Below are positions 1 through 8,123 of a stretch of DNA of 38,255 bases, piece by piece (positions within the stretch are counted from its first letter, which is position 1; the number at the start of each line of letters is the position of its first letter). The notes beneath the pieces are model-generated. The model was not told the origin of the DNA. It worked only from the letters and a program-made list of their open reading frames with translations, and searched no databases. Position numbers and translations under genes: made by a program. This DNA is from Chryseobacterium balustinum (lineage in GTDB: Bacteria > Bacteroidota > Bacteroidia > Flavobacteriales > Weeksellaceae). The DNA is taken from NCBI RefSeq assembly GCF_900168205.1, contig NZ_FUZE01000029.1:1-38255 (forward strand), written 5' to 3'.

Positions 1-57
1 TTTTTCGGTGCTGCCATAATTAAAATTACTCTTTTTATGAAAACACTCCTTAACTTT

Positions 58-1554
58 TTAATATCTAATGTCTACTTTTTGCTGACGATTTACAATTAAG
101 TCAAAAAAAGAAATTTCATTTTGCAATATCTGTTTAGCATTTGGAAGTAATTTCATCAACTCAAAAATGTAGATTTTTCTTAGAGTTTGAATGTCATTAA
201 TCTTTTCATTATCAGAATTTTCAATCTCTATTTGTAAATTTTTAATTTCCTTTTTATTCAATTCTATCTCTGATTTTAACAATTCATTTTTATTATTGAA
301 AATATTATAAACAATTCCAGAATTATTTTGTAGAGCTTTAAAATCTATTGGATAGATGTTTTTAAGAATAATGAAGCCAAAAAGTTTTTCAGCATCTAAC
401 TTTGTTTTAAGTGTTTTTATCTTATAATAAACTTTGAATTCGTTAATAATATTAACCAAAGTTCTCATATCATTAATATAAGGAGAAATGTTAAAAATGA
501 TATTTTCTGATAATATGTTTGAGTCAATAAAATCTTTTCTAAGTTTCTTAAGAAACTGTGTGTTGGAATTGCTATAATCAATGACAGGAATAATAGGAAT
601 TATTAAATCGAAAAATTTTGTTTTCTCATTATTTTTACTAAATAATTCATCTTTTACAGCATATACAAAAGTTACAACTTCATTAATGTCTTTGGAATTA
701 TTAATTAAAATATTTAATTCACGAAGTTTTATAAAAACGTCTACAGCGTCTTCAAATCTGTCAATATCTTCAATAAAAACTATTTGTGTTTTTGTCTTCT
801 CAAAGAAGTATAGTAATTCATCGATATGTTTGTTAATAATAGAAATATCATCGGCTTTTGGAACAAATTCCGCATCATTAAAACTTAACTTGTTTAATTT
901 TAAATTGGTAATTTGATTAAATACATTCTTGATTATTAATGCTGAAATTAAAATAAAAATTGTTTTAATAAAAAATTCGTGAAAATTATAATTAATAAAT
1001 TTAAAATCGAAGATTAATAACTTGTTATAGATCTTATCAAAAAAAAGATAGAGTATTGAGTAAATCCATATTATTAAGAATATTGCTTTTAATAAAACAT
1101 ATTTTTTAACAGTAATTCTTTCAAATCTTGATTCTTTTAGCTTTCCTTTTTTTTCAAAATAAAGAATTTGCTGTACAATGCTAGTCTCAATATCCGTTTC
1201 TGTTTGTTTATTTTTTTCTTCAAACTTACCAAGATTCACATCAATAGTTTTAAACTGAGGATTTTTGTATTTAAATAAATTAATTATTGTACTCTTTCCT
1301 GTCCCGAATGACCCTGAAATTGCAATGTTTTTTACTTTGTCATTGAGAACGCCCCATTTTAAAGAGTCTAAATAAGTTTCGGAAATTTCGTTATTGTCAT
1401 TATCTGATAAGAATGGTGTTAAATCTTCAAGATTTAAAGAGTTTTTATTTTCTTCTTTTTCGAGTTTGATTTTTTGTTTACCTAAAAAAAGAATCATATT
1501 ATTTAAAAAGCTGAAATAATGTATTTTAGCTTTTGACTTCAAATTTTTAAACAT
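58..1554 (-). CDS. YobI-like membrane P-loop ATPase, probably C-terminally truncated
   Basis: A STAND/KAP-like P-loop NTPase anchored in the inner membrane. Walker A is GSFGTGKST (residues 81-89) and Walker B is in the stretch IVFIEDIDRF (about 258-267). Two hydrophobic segments lie between them (about 152-172 and 195-213), so the NTPase core is split by a membrane hairpin as in KAP and YobI-type ATPases. A charged coiled-coil-like stretch follows (about 420-460). YobI-type proteins are usually over 1,000 residues, so 498 is short. The same frame stays open after the TAA at 58-60 up to the window edge, which fits a premature stop or a split gene. Base composition is more AT-rich than the following genes, hinting at acquired DNA. 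The cellular role of this family is not established. Family assignment is fairly sure, intactness is not. Confidence 0.75.
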   Translation of the reverse strand: MFKNLKSKAKIHYFSFLNNMILFLGKQKIKLEKEENKNSLNLEDLTPFLSDNDNNEISETYLDSLKWGVLNDKVKNIAISGSFGTGKSTIINLFKYKNPQFKTIDVNLGKFEEKNKQTETDIETSIVQQILYFEKKGKLKESRFERITVKKYVLLKAIFLIIWIYSILYLFFDKIYNKLLIFDFKFINYNFHEFFIKTIFILISALIIKNVFNQITNLKLNKLSFNDAEFVPKADDISIINKHIDELLYFFEKTKTQIVFIEDIDRFEDAVDVFIKLRELNILINNSKDINEVVTFVYAVKDELFSKNNEKTKFFDLIIPIIPVIDYSNSNTQFLKKLRKDFIDSNILSENIIFNISPYINDMRTLVNIINEFKVYYKIKTLKTKLDAEKLFGFIILKNIYPIDFKALQNNSGIVYNIFNNKNELLKSEIELNKKEIKNLQIEIENSDNEKINDIQTLRKIYIFELMKLLPNAKQILQNEISFFDLIVNRQQKVDIRY

Positions 1555-1590
1555 GTATTTATTAGTTTGTCACTAAAATATGGAAAAAAT

Positions 1591-1619
1591 AAAAGCCACC
1601 GAAAATTTCAATGGCTTTT
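1591..1619 (-). terminator. Rho-independent terminator of the TonB-receptor gene
   Basis: Inverted repeat AAAAGCCA (1591-1598) / TGGCTTTT (1612-1619). On the minus strand it is followed by a T-rich run. It lies downstream of the receptor gene and just upstream of the ATPase gene, so it separates the two transcripts. Confidence 0.7.
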
Positions 1620-1657
1620 GCATATCATTATTACATGAAAATAAAAACATCATATGA

Positions 1658-1690
1658 GATTGCTTCGTCACTTCGTTCCTCGCAATGACA
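1658..1690. repeat. Short palindromic intergenic repeat (REP-like)
   Basis: A GC-richer patch with outer stem ATTGC (1659-1663) / GCAAT (1682-1686) around an inner GTCAC..GTTCC segment. I recognise this kind of ATTGCGAGGAACGAAGTGAC-type word as a recurrent intergenic repeat in many bacterial genomes. It does not encode anything and sits between the stop of the receptor gene and its terminator. Confidence 0.55.
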
Positions 1691-1712
1691 GTTATTTGTT
1701 ATTCACAATAAC

Positions 1713-4136
1713 TTACCCATTCCCAATTCTCTGTTTCAAATCATCTGCACCACCGGTTTTTCTTGGCTGTCCGTTTTTGGATGAACCAAAATTATAGGTG
1801 TAAGAAATCGTTGCAACACGGGTTTCTCTACGGACCACAAAATTTTCGATGTAATTGGAGTAGACATTTCTTGCTTCAGGATTGCTGGTGAAGAAAATAT
1901 CGTTAAATGAAAACTTCAAAGTGCTGTTGTTTTTAAATTTCTTCTGAGCACCGATATTCAGATACCAGTTGGGTTTCAGATCCATATAAGCATAGACTTC
2001 TCTTGCTCTGTAATTTCCTGTAAGCTCGGCTGTAAAGCCGTTTCCAAGTTTAAAAGAGTTGATGCTGTTGACGTTGAATGTGAAGTTTCCCTGGTTTTTA
2101 ATGTAGGTATCAGCAATATTTCCGGTGTAGCTTCCGTAATAGAAATTGGCGCTGTTGTTCATATCCCACCATTTTGTCACTTTTACAGGGGCAATGAGAT
2201 ACAGCCCTAAATAAGATGCCGAACTTAAATTATCATTGGTCTGCACCACCACAATATTGCCGTTTTCTACAGTCGGTTTCAGAACATCGGTGATATTATC
2301 AGACGTTTTGCTGTAGCTGAATGTTGCAAAATATTTGTTTTGCAAGCTGTACGTCAACTCATAATTCATCGTGGTCTGTGGATTCAGATCAGGGTTTCCG
2401 GCTTTGTAAGTGGTCGGATCGAGATAGAATTTAAAAGGATTCAACTGATTATAACTTGGTCTTGTAATTCTTCTGCTGAAATTCAGTTCGATGTTATTTT
2501 TTTCACTCAAATCATAAGAAAAAACAGCACTCGGAAATAATTGGGTATAATTCTTTTTGCTGACCTGATTGGTGGTAATTTGATTTCCTGTAACGTTGGT
2601 ATTTTCTGCTCTTAAGCCAAATATTGCACTGAATTTGTCCCATTTTTTAGAAACATTTCCATATAAAGCATTGATGTTTTCTTCGTAAATGAAATGATTG
2701 GTCTTGTTCTGGTCGATTATTGAAACTCCCGAAGTAGCATCGAAAAACTGCATGTCGTTATCAGCTTTTACAAAGCTGGTTTTAATTCCGGTTTCTATTT
2801 TCCAGTTCTTTTTTAAGCTTTTAGACAGATCAGATTTTAAGGAATAAATATTCAGAGTTCCGTTGATGTCACCTTTTAAAATATCAAAACTGCTAAGATC
2901 TCCGTTGATGGTATAATTTCTCGTATCAAAATTCTGGAGCGAAGTATTTGAATAATTGATATAATCGAAATCGGTGGTCAGTTCAGAACCCAAAGAATCG
3001 ATTTTATATTTATGATTAAGATTGAAAGAAACATTTTTCCAGTGGTCTTTTGAGCGGTTTTGTGAAGTGAAAGTACTTTCAGGAAGCTGATTACTGCCTA
3101 AAACCAAACTCGAATTATCACCTCTCGGATCAAACCTGTTGCTTACGAAACCAGCTGAAAAACCAATGATATTTTTATCATTCAGGTAATAATCCATTCC
3201 GGCTTTTGCGATATGATTTCTGAAATTAAATTTCAAATAATTGTCTTGCAGATAAGCTTTTTCAAAGTTTCCACTGTCGTTGTAAAAGTTTCTGTCTAAC
3301 ACCAGATGGTTGTAAAATTCTCTGTAGGCAAAACCGTAATTCGCAAAAATATTCACTTTTTTGTTGCGGTGATTGATGCTGAAATTATTATTGTTTTTAA
3401 TATATTTTCCGGTTCCCAAAGAAGTAGAAAGACTTCCGTTCGTGCCTTTTCGTTGGTCTTTTTTAAGTTTAATATTGATAATTGAAGTTCCTGCAGCGTC
3501 GTATTTTGCCGACGGATTGGTAATAAATTCTACTTTTTCTACACTCGAAGATGGAATTCCACGAAGATAATTGGCAAGATCAGTTCCGGTCATCGGAGTA
3601 TTTTTACCATCAATCTGAATGAGAAGATTTCCTTTTCCACGCAGACTGATGTTGTCACTGCCATCAATATTGACTCCGGGAGCTTTTTCTAACACTTCAA
3701 AAGCGGAAGTTCCTGTTGCCGTGATGCTGTTTTCTACGTTCAGAATCATTTTTCCTTCCTGCCGCTCGATGTAAGGTTTTGCTTTGGTAATCGTCACAGC
3801 TTCAATCGTCTTTTCATTTAAATGAATGATGGGAAGGTTGGTGTTTTCTTTTACAGAAATTAGGTCAGACTTATACGCTTCAGAATCATTTTTTTTGATT
3901 TGAATAACATAATTTCCGTTTGCTAGATTACTAAATGTGAATTTTCCGGTTTGATCGGTAACCTCGGTTTTTAGCAATTTGTTTTCAGAATCAAACAAAT
4001 TGATTTCTACCTGATTGATTTTATCAGAATCGATGTTTCCTGAAAGTGAATAGGTTTGTGAAACGGTTTGTGCTGAAATTTTGAGGCTGAAAATAGAAAG
4101 CAGCCAGACAAAAATAAATAGGATGAATCGTGCCAT
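1713..4136 (-). CDS. TonB-dependent receptor / outer membrane beta-barrel family protein
   Basis: Outer-membrane TonB-dependent-receptor-like protein of the Bacteroidetes OMP_b-brl type. An N-terminal signal peptide (about residues 1-22, ending ISAQ) is followed by a carboxypeptidase-regulatory-like beta-sandwich (about 28-110), a plug-like domain (about 120-225, with the LRGKGNLLIQIDG segment) and a long 22-strand-type barrel to the C-terminus. Length (807) is normal for this group. The substrate cannot be read from the sequence. The MarR regulator lies directly upstream on the same strand with a 97-bp gap, which suggests this receptor is its target. A clear terminator follows the gene. The domain order is what one sees; the transport role is family knowledge. 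Confidence 0.88.
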   Translation of the reverse strand: MARFILFIFVWLLSIFSLKISAQTVSQTYSLSGNIDSDKINQVEINLFDSENKLLKTEVTDQTGKFTFSNLANGNYVIQIKKNDSEAYKSDLISVKENTNLPIIHLNEKTIEAVTITKAKPYIERQEGKMILNVENSITATGTSAFEVLEKAPGVNIDGSDNISLRGKGNLLIQIDGKNTPMTGTDLANYLRGIPSSSVEKVEFITNPSAKYDAAGTSIINIKLKKDQRKGTNGSLSTSLGTGKYIKNNNNFSINHRNKKVNIFANYGFAYREFYNHLVLDRNFYNDSGNFEKAYLQDNYLKFNFRNHIAKAGMDYYLNDKNIIGFSAGFVSNRFDPRGDNSSLVLGSNQLPESTFTSQNRSKDHWKNVSFNLNHKYKIDSLGSELTTDFDYINYSNTSLQNFDTRNYTINGDLSSFDILKGDINGTLNIYSLKSDLSKSLKKNWKIETGIKTSFVKADNDMQFFDATSGVSIIDQNKTNHFIYEENINALYGNVSKKWDKFSAIFGLRAENTNVTGNQITTNQVSKKNYTQLFPSAVFSYDLSEKNNIELNFSRRITRPSYNQLNPFKFYLDPTTYKAGNPDLNPQTTMNYELTYSLQNKYFATFSYSKTSDNITDVLKPTVENGNIVVVQTNDNLSSASYLGLYLIAPVKVTKWWDMNNSANFYYGSYTGNIADTYIKNQGNFTFNVNSINSFKLGNGFTAELTGNYRAREVYAYMDLKPNWYLNIGAQKKFKNNSTLKFSFNDIFFTSNPEARNVYSNYIENFVVRRETRVATISYTYNFGSSKNGQPRKTGGADDLKQRIGNG

Positions 4137-4233
4137 GGTGTTTTATTTTTTGAGTTATGTTTTTGAAATATTAAAAAATATATTTTTAGTTTTTTGCTTC
4201 TAAGAATTTAACCCATCAACTAAAAACAATCAA

Positions 4234-4665
4234 CTACTTCAATGTATTTTCTGAAATTTTTAATAATGCATTGTACATGATTTGCAGTTCTTCTTGAGAA
4301 ATACCGTTCAAAGCGATTTTTCTGTTTTGTTCTACTATTTTCTGAACTTCCTTAATGATTTTCAAGCCAGATTCTGTTACTTTAAGATCGGTTTTCCTTC
4401 GGTCTTTGCTGTGAACTGTACGGATTATATATTCCGATTTTACCAATAAATCGATAATTCTGGTTACTGACGCATTATCTTTAAAAACCAGATCTCCAAG
4501 TTCATTCTGAGTGATTCCGGGGTTTTCGAGAATTGCTTTTATGATCAGCCATTGGTCGACTGTTATGGTAAAACCATGAAGTTTTAGCTGTCTTTGAGCA
4601 TAATTTCTGTAAGCTCTGATTGCTTTATCGATGTTGTAAAATATAATTGAATCTAATTTTTCCAT
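4234..4665 (-). CDS. MarR-family transcriptional regulator
   Basis: A 143-residue winged-helix regulator of MarR type. The recognition-helix region reads GITQNELGDLVFKDNASVTRIIDLL (about residues 50-74, seen here in part) and the wing contains the SKDRRKTDLKVTE segment typical of MarR (about 84-96). Proteins of this family bind palindromes as dimers and usually repress, being released by small ligands. A perfect 14-bp palindrome lies 32-45 bp upstream of the start codon and is a natural autoregulatory site. The gene precedes the TonB-receptor gene on the same strand and could co-transcribe with it. Ligand unknown. Confidence 0.9.
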   Translation of the reverse strand: MEKLDSIIFYNIDKAIRAYRNYAQRQLKLHGFTITVDQWLIIKAILENPGITQNELGDLVFKDNASVTRIIDLLVKSEYIIRTVHSKDRRKTDLKVTESGLKIIKEVQKIVEQNRKIALNGISQEELQIMYNALLKISENTLK

Positions 4666-4696
4666 AATGAATATTTTTAATAATGATTTATCAATT

Positions 4697-4710
4697 ATTG
4701 ATATATCAAT
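4697..4710. promoter_or_regulatory. Palindrome upstream of marR-type gene, candidate operator
   Basis: ATTGATATATCAAT is a perfect 14-bp palindrome in the marR leader/promoter region, 32-45 bp upstream of its ATG. Size and position fit a MarR dimer site, but binding is inferred only. Confidence 0.45.
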
Positions 4711-5367
4711 TAATTAGTGATTGAACTTTTTATTTTGTTACAACCTGAAAGAAATATTTTATGAATATGCTTTTTTAATAATTATGCTTCATTTAACGTA
4801 AAGGCATACAATGGATTTTAAAATTTGATTGTTTTCAAGTTATACAGAGGCGTTTTACTTACAAGATTTAAAATGCATCACGAGTTTAATTATTATTTTC
4901 TTTGCAAAAATATTTTACCGCAAAAGGTGCAAAAGAAATAATTGAATAACTTAAACATCGTAAAATTTGTTTGAATCTTTATATGGGTGAAAAAAAATGC
5001 CATATACGAAGCATTATTTTAATGAAGAAAAAAGGACTTTATAAATTATTGAATATGAAAAAGTTAGATTTAGCATGAATCCCAATAATATTTGTCGTAT
5101 ATTTGCAGAAGCAATTAATAGAAAGGTTTTCAAGCTTTTGTTTCAGACAAAGTTTAAAACATTTATTTTTCTCTCAGTTTTCACATTTCAGATGCCTCAA
5201 TTTATTCTCAGAAAATACTTGTGTCGGCAATCTTTTATCATTACTGAAAAACAATAGAATACCTTTCTGATTTAATCGGGAAAAGTATTTGGTTATAATG
5301 AGATAGATTTCAAAAAGAAGTTTTATCTTTAACAATCAGCACGTAACAAATAAATTTTATACAATAT
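4711..5367. other. Long non-coding interval with probable long 5' UTR of the cold-shock gene
   Basis: About 650 bp without a convincing gene. Near 4913-4945 there is a degenerate stretch with ACCGCAAAAGGTGCAAA, resembling the CGCAAAG-type repeat found around the cob operon. A perfect -7-type box (TATATTTG, 5098-5105) would place transcription start about 255 nt upstream of the cold-shock gene. A 60-codon open frame at 5075-5257 overlaps that box and has a composition unlike a protein, so I do not call it. Confidence 0.4.
5098..5105 (+). promoter_or_regulatory. Candidate -7 element (TAnnTTTG) for the cold-shock gene
   Basis: TATATTTG matches the Bacteroidetes sigma-A -7 consensus TAnnTTTG exactly. 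No convincing TTG at the usual -33 distance is seen. If used, it gives a leader of about 260 nt, which would fit a temperature-responsive 5' UTR as known from cspA-type genes. Confidence 0.35.
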
Positions 5368-5802
5368 ATGGCGGATTCTTTCTCAAAAAAAGAAAATTTC
5401 AAGAAAAAAGTTCAGAAAGCAAAAGAAAAAGCTCAGAAAAGAGAAGAGCGTAAAACAGTCAACAACAAAGGTAAAGGTCTTGATGACATGATCATGTATG
5501 TTGATGCAAACGGTCAGTTGACTTCTACACCACCGGACAACAGCAATGTTGAAGAGTTTGATATCAACAACATCCAATTGGGTGCAGCTCCTATTGAAGC
5601 TGAAGAATTGGTAAAAACAGGGATTGTAACATTTTTCAGTGAAAAAGGTTATGGTTTTATTACAGAAGACGGTTCTAAAGAAAATGTTTTCTTCCACAGT
5701 AACAACTGTATGGAACCTATCAAAAAAGGAAATAAAGTATCTTTCGAAAAAGAGAAATCTCCGAAAGGTTTTGTTGCCGTAGAAATCAGAATGGTTAAAT
5801 AA
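5368..5802 (+). CDS. Cold-shock-domain protein with basic N-terminal extension
   Basis: Nucleic-acid-binding protein with a C-terminal cold-shock domain (about residues 80-144). RNP1 is seen as KGYGFIT and RNP2 as NVFFHS. The first 35 residues are almost all Lys, Glu, Gln and Arg, a charged tail that likely adds nonspecific RNA contacts. A flexible acidic linker follows. At 144 residues it is twice the length of a plain CspA, matching the extended CSD proteins common in Bacteroidetes. It is a single-gene transcript ending at a strong terminator. RNA chaperone function is family knowledge. Confidence 0.9.
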   Translation: MADSFSKKENFKKKVQKAKEKAQKREERKTVNNKGKGLDDMIMYVDANGQLTSTPPDNSNVEEFDINNIQLGAAPIEAEELVKTGIVTFFSEKGYGFITEDGSKENVFFHSNNCMEPIKKGNKVSFEKEKSPKGFVAVEIRMVK

Positions 5803-5845
5803 TCATTCGGTTTTGGTATTGAAACCCGATAGATAATATCATATA

Positions 5846-5872
5846 AAAGGCTCCGATTCGGAGCCTTTTTTG
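5846..5872 (+). terminator. Strong Rho-independent terminator
   Basis: Stem GGCTCCG/CGGAGCC (5849-5865) extended by A/T pairs and followed by a T-run. It is nearly symmetric and ends just before the stop of the convergent rlaP gene, so it may serve both directions. Confidence 0.85.
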
Positions 5873-5875
5873 TTT

Positions 5876-6970
5876 TTAATTACAGTATAAAGAATCTCTT
5901 ATTTCTACTAAAATTTTGGTTGTTTTTTCCAAATCTGGTGTGTACGGAAGATTAGACTTTGAATGATGATGTTCGATTGATTTAATCAGTACTTCAGCTT
6001 TATTCATTACATTTTCATACGACCAATTTCCGGCTTTGATATCTAACAATTCTTCTCGGTTTTCTACCCGAATTTGTAACGAACCTGTTTTGAAAATCTG
6101 TTCACAAGACTGCAATAATCTAATTGTGTGCATCATATTTTTGCTGTCGTAGTTTTGTCCATGATTTTGATTGACATTATAACGGTCTTCATTCCTTTCT
6201 GAAACCCACTTCCAATAATCGCGGTAATCTTTACAATAGGTAGAGTAGGCGTCGAGGTTACAAAACATAAACGCCAAAGATTGTTCATCTTTCGGGATCG
6301 ATGAAACGGAAACCTGGTTGGCTTCTTCGTTCTGAATAATTCCTTTGTAACCTAAATCTCCCGATTCATCGTAGAAAAGCGCAAACATTCCTTTGGTATT
6401 GTCGATGTTGACTAATCCACATTTTTCCTGAATTAAACCACCCCGTCCTTCGGACACCCCTCCAGAGGAGGGGAATTCTCTCAACCATTTTTTCAACGGA
6501 GTTGAACCGTTGTTTTCTAAAATATAACAGAAATCAAGAATTGACTTTCTTTCTTTATCAATCGGATTAAGGATTTTTTTATTGAGACCTTTTGCTTTTT
6601 TGATTTGTGAAATCGCATATCCTGCAAATGTATCTTTGCATAATTTGGAAATAAAATCTTCAGGCTTCAGCAAATCCATCAACGGGTTTTTATTTTGAAT
6701 GCAATCTTCCGGACTTACCAAAATTTCCAAAATATTCGGATTGTTTTTCTGCAATAATTCTACAAATCTTCCAATCTCATAATACGTAATGTCATTCGTC
6801 TCATTGGAAATCTGCGGAATATAATTTAAACCGAAAAAATCTTCTTTCGATAAGTAATAAATTCCACGGATATCTGTATCTGAATTTTCCGTTGCGAGCC
6901 CGAAAGAACGACTTCCGGAGATGGATTGGAAGAGAATAAGGTTTTTGTTGTTTAAGTAATCTAATTTCAT
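5876..6970 (-). CDS. RlaP-type nucleotidyltransferase (YcgL/COG3541 family), copy A
   Basis: Predicted polymerase-beta-superfamily nucleotidyltransferase of the RlaP family (PF10127), a family linked by gene neighbourhood to RNA repair and RNA ligases. The catalytic signature is GSRSFGLATENSDTDIRG (G19-S20, carboxylates D31 and D33). A further helical region carries conserved family segments such as FALFYDESGDLGYKG and MMHTIRLLQ. Residues about 165-180 (EFPSSGG..GRGGL) are encoded by a palindromic repeat element that matches one in an intergenic region of this window, so this stretch is an in-frame insertion in the family fold. Six bases separate it from the upstream paralog, so the two form an operon. 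The substrate is not known; a tRNA end or a similar RNA end is inferred from rtcB linkage. Confidence 0.82.
   Translation of the reverse strand: MKLDYLNNKNLILFQSISGSRSFGLATENSDTDIRGIYYLSKEDFFGLNYIPQISNETNDITYYEIGRFVELLQKNNPNILEILVSPEDCIQNKNPLMDLLKPEDFISKLCKDTFAGYAISQIKKAKGLNKKILNPIDKERKSILDFCYILENNGSTPLKKWLREFPSSGGVSEGRGGLIQEKCGLVNIDNTKGMFALFYDESGDLGYKGIIQNEEANQVSVSSIPKDEQSLAFMFCNLDAYSTYCKDYRDYWKWVSERNEDRYNVNQNHGQNYDSKNMMHTIRLLQSCEQIFKTGSLQIRVENREELLDIKAGNWSYENVMNKAEVLIKSIEHHHSKSNLPYTPDLEKTTKILVEIRDSLYCN
6437..6476. repeat. Palindromic repeat element inserted in frame in a coding sequence
   Basis: Structure ACCACCCCGTC - short hairpin (GTCCttcGGAC) - CACCCCTCC..GGAGGGG-AATT. The outer parts are nearly identical to the intergenic element at 15362-15416, while the central loop differs. 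Length here keeps the reading frame of the nucleotidyltransferase gene open. Confidence 0.8.
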
Positions 6971-6976
6971 AGTTTT

Positions 6977-7726
6977 CTAATTTATTAATATTTCTCTAAA
7001 AACCTTCTCCATTTCCACCTTATCCGTATTTCCACCTTTCAAACTTTTGGCTCTTTCCTCATTATCTGATATCATTTTCTCCAAAAAAGCAAACAATTCC
7101 CAATCATTCGGATGATAATAAGATTCTCCTTTGGTGGCTTTTAAGGCAACCAGATTTTCTATTTTGGCTCTTGTAAAATCATCCACTAAAACTAATAATT
7201 CACTGAACAAAACTGGCGGAACAGTTCCTTTTTCTAATATCCATTTTCCGGTCAAAGCAGTTCGAAGACAGTAGAAATAAGATTTCAGTTTTACTTCATC
7301 GATTCTGCACGCTTCCAAGTATTTTTTGCTCATGCTCAGATAATGGTAAGAAACTGCTATCGGTGAAAAAGCAGAATCTGCTAAAGATTTAAATAAGTCG
7401 TAAAATTTTTCATTTTTCACATAAACGATAGGAGAGTAAAACCAACTCAATAAAGCTGCATTCGATTTTAATAAGAGATGAAAAGTCTTTCTCAAATCCC
7501 ATCCGGAACCGTCGAGGTCGTCTTCGGTCATAAATTCTATCGTTTCATCTTTATCCCACGGTGAAAGATACCAATCTTTTTCGTGGCGGTATATAAAGCG
7601 TATATCATAATCGCTGTCTGGAGAAGCAAAACCCCAGGCTCGGCTTCCAGATTCTACGGCAAGAAGTATTTCTATATTTCTTGTTGTCTCTATTTCTTTT
7701 AGTTTATCTAGTATTTTTGTTGTCAT
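6977..7726 (-). CDS. RlaP-type nucleotidyltransferase (YcgL/COG3541 family), copy B
   Basis: Second RlaP-family nucleotidyltransferase, first gene of the pair. Signature GSRAWGFASPDSDYDIRF (G27-S28, D39 and D41). The downstream segment DLDGSGWDLRKTFHLLLKSN is typical of the family and supplies a further acidic position. I start it at the ATG at 7726 (MTTKILDKL), which gives 249 residues, begins just before the conserved core and lies after an AAATTAAAAACA leader. The frame continues upstream to 7867 but that part has no family similarity and would run over the promoter. Promoter and inverted-repeat operator match those of rtcB. The two paralogs are divergent enough to have different substrates or form a heteromer; this is inference. 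Confidence 0.83.
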   Translation of the reverse strand: MTTKILDKLKEIETTRNIEILLAVESGSRAWGFASPDSDYDIRFIYRHEKDWYLSPWDKDETIEFMTEDDLDGSGWDLRKTFHLLLKSNAALLSWFYSPIVYVKNEKFYDLFKSLADSAFSPIAVSYHYLSMSKKYLEACRIDEVKLKSYFYCLRTALTGKWILEKGTVPPVLFSELLVLVDDFTRAKIENLVALKATKGESYYHPNDWELFAFLEKMISDNEERAKSLKGGNTDKVEMEKVFREILIN

Positions 7727-7743
7727 TGTTTTTAATTTATAAT

Positions 7744-7780
7744 GCAAAGTAAAAAAGGAGGTGCGCAATGTTTTTGCGTT
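7744..7780 (-). promoter_or_regulatory. rlaP operon promoter with inverted-repeat operator shared with rtcB
   Basis: On the minus strand the -7-like box TACTTTGC occupies 7744-7751. Ten bp upstream of it begins the inverted repeat TGCGCAA-N5-TTGCGTT (7762-7780 as read on the plus strand). The rtcB promoter has the same box and a TGTGCAA-N5-TTGCGCA repeat at exactly the same distance. The repeat would overlap the -33 region, so a repressor or a proximal activator could act here. Confidence 0.6.
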
Positions 7781-7852
7781 GTGGTTTTGGATTTTAGTGT
7801 CGGAGGATTTGAGAGTTTTTTTTATATTCAAAATATAATTGATGTTGTTGGT

Positions 7853-8068
7853 AAATCGCAAAGACACAAAATTATTTTGAAACTTTATGTTTCAAGGCGC
7901 AAGGATTTTGTCTGTGATAAAATTGAGTTGTGAAAACCTTAAAACTTAAATATCATTTCCTGAAAATCTTTGATTTTCTTGCGTCTTAAAAACCATAGTA
8001 TAATTTAAAGTCTTTGCGCCTTTGCGATTTTCCAACTTTACTATTTTGTTTCAAGACAAAAGAAAATT
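7853..8068. repeat. CGCAAAG-type intergenic repeat, copy 1, with imperfect terminal inverted repeats
   Basis: Begins AATCGCAAAGACACAAA (7853-7869) and contains near its end the inverted counterpart TCTTTGCGCCTTTGCGATT (8011-8029), then TTTTGTTTCAAGACAAAAG. The core TTCAAGGCGCAAGGATTTT (7891-7909) and the following GATAAAATT are matched at 10599-10632. No open frame. It fills most of the space between the divergent rlaP and cob operons. I see no B12-box or cobalamin riboswitch core here. Confidence 0.65.
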
Positions 8069-8096
8069 AAATATCTGTTTAACAAATAGATTTTAG

Positions 8097-8104
8097 TAAT
8101 TTGC
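8097..8104 (+). promoter_or_regulatory. Candidate cob operon promoter (-7-like box)
   Basis: TAATTTGC is one base short of the TAnnTTTG consensus and is located 20 nt before the cobT start codon, the spacing seen at other starts in this window. Right after the repeat copy, so the repeat might supply part of the upstream promoter. Confidence 0.3.
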
Positions 8105-8123
8105 AAAAACATACAATACATCA

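Noticed and set aside
58..1554. Phage-exclusion or KAP-type defence gene
   Set aside because: Split NTPase core fits YobI/KAP in general, but no partner gene is visible to support a defence role.
4697..4710. FNR-type site before the marR gene
   Set aside because: TTGAT and ATCAA are separated by only two bases here, not four; a MarR-type palindrome is more likely.
5075..5257. 60-codon open frame upstream of the cold-shock gene
   Set aside because: It overlaps the best promoter box, has no recognisable domain and its composition is that of AT-rich leader DNA.
7727..7867. N-terminal extension of the RlaP copy B frame
   Set aside because: The extra 47 codons have no family similarity and run across the promoter and operator region; the ATG at 7726 begins the conserved protein.
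7727..8123. Cobalamin riboswitch upstream of cobT
   Set aside because: No B12-box-like core or matching stem arrangement seen; the interval is occupied by the repeat element and the rlaP promoter.
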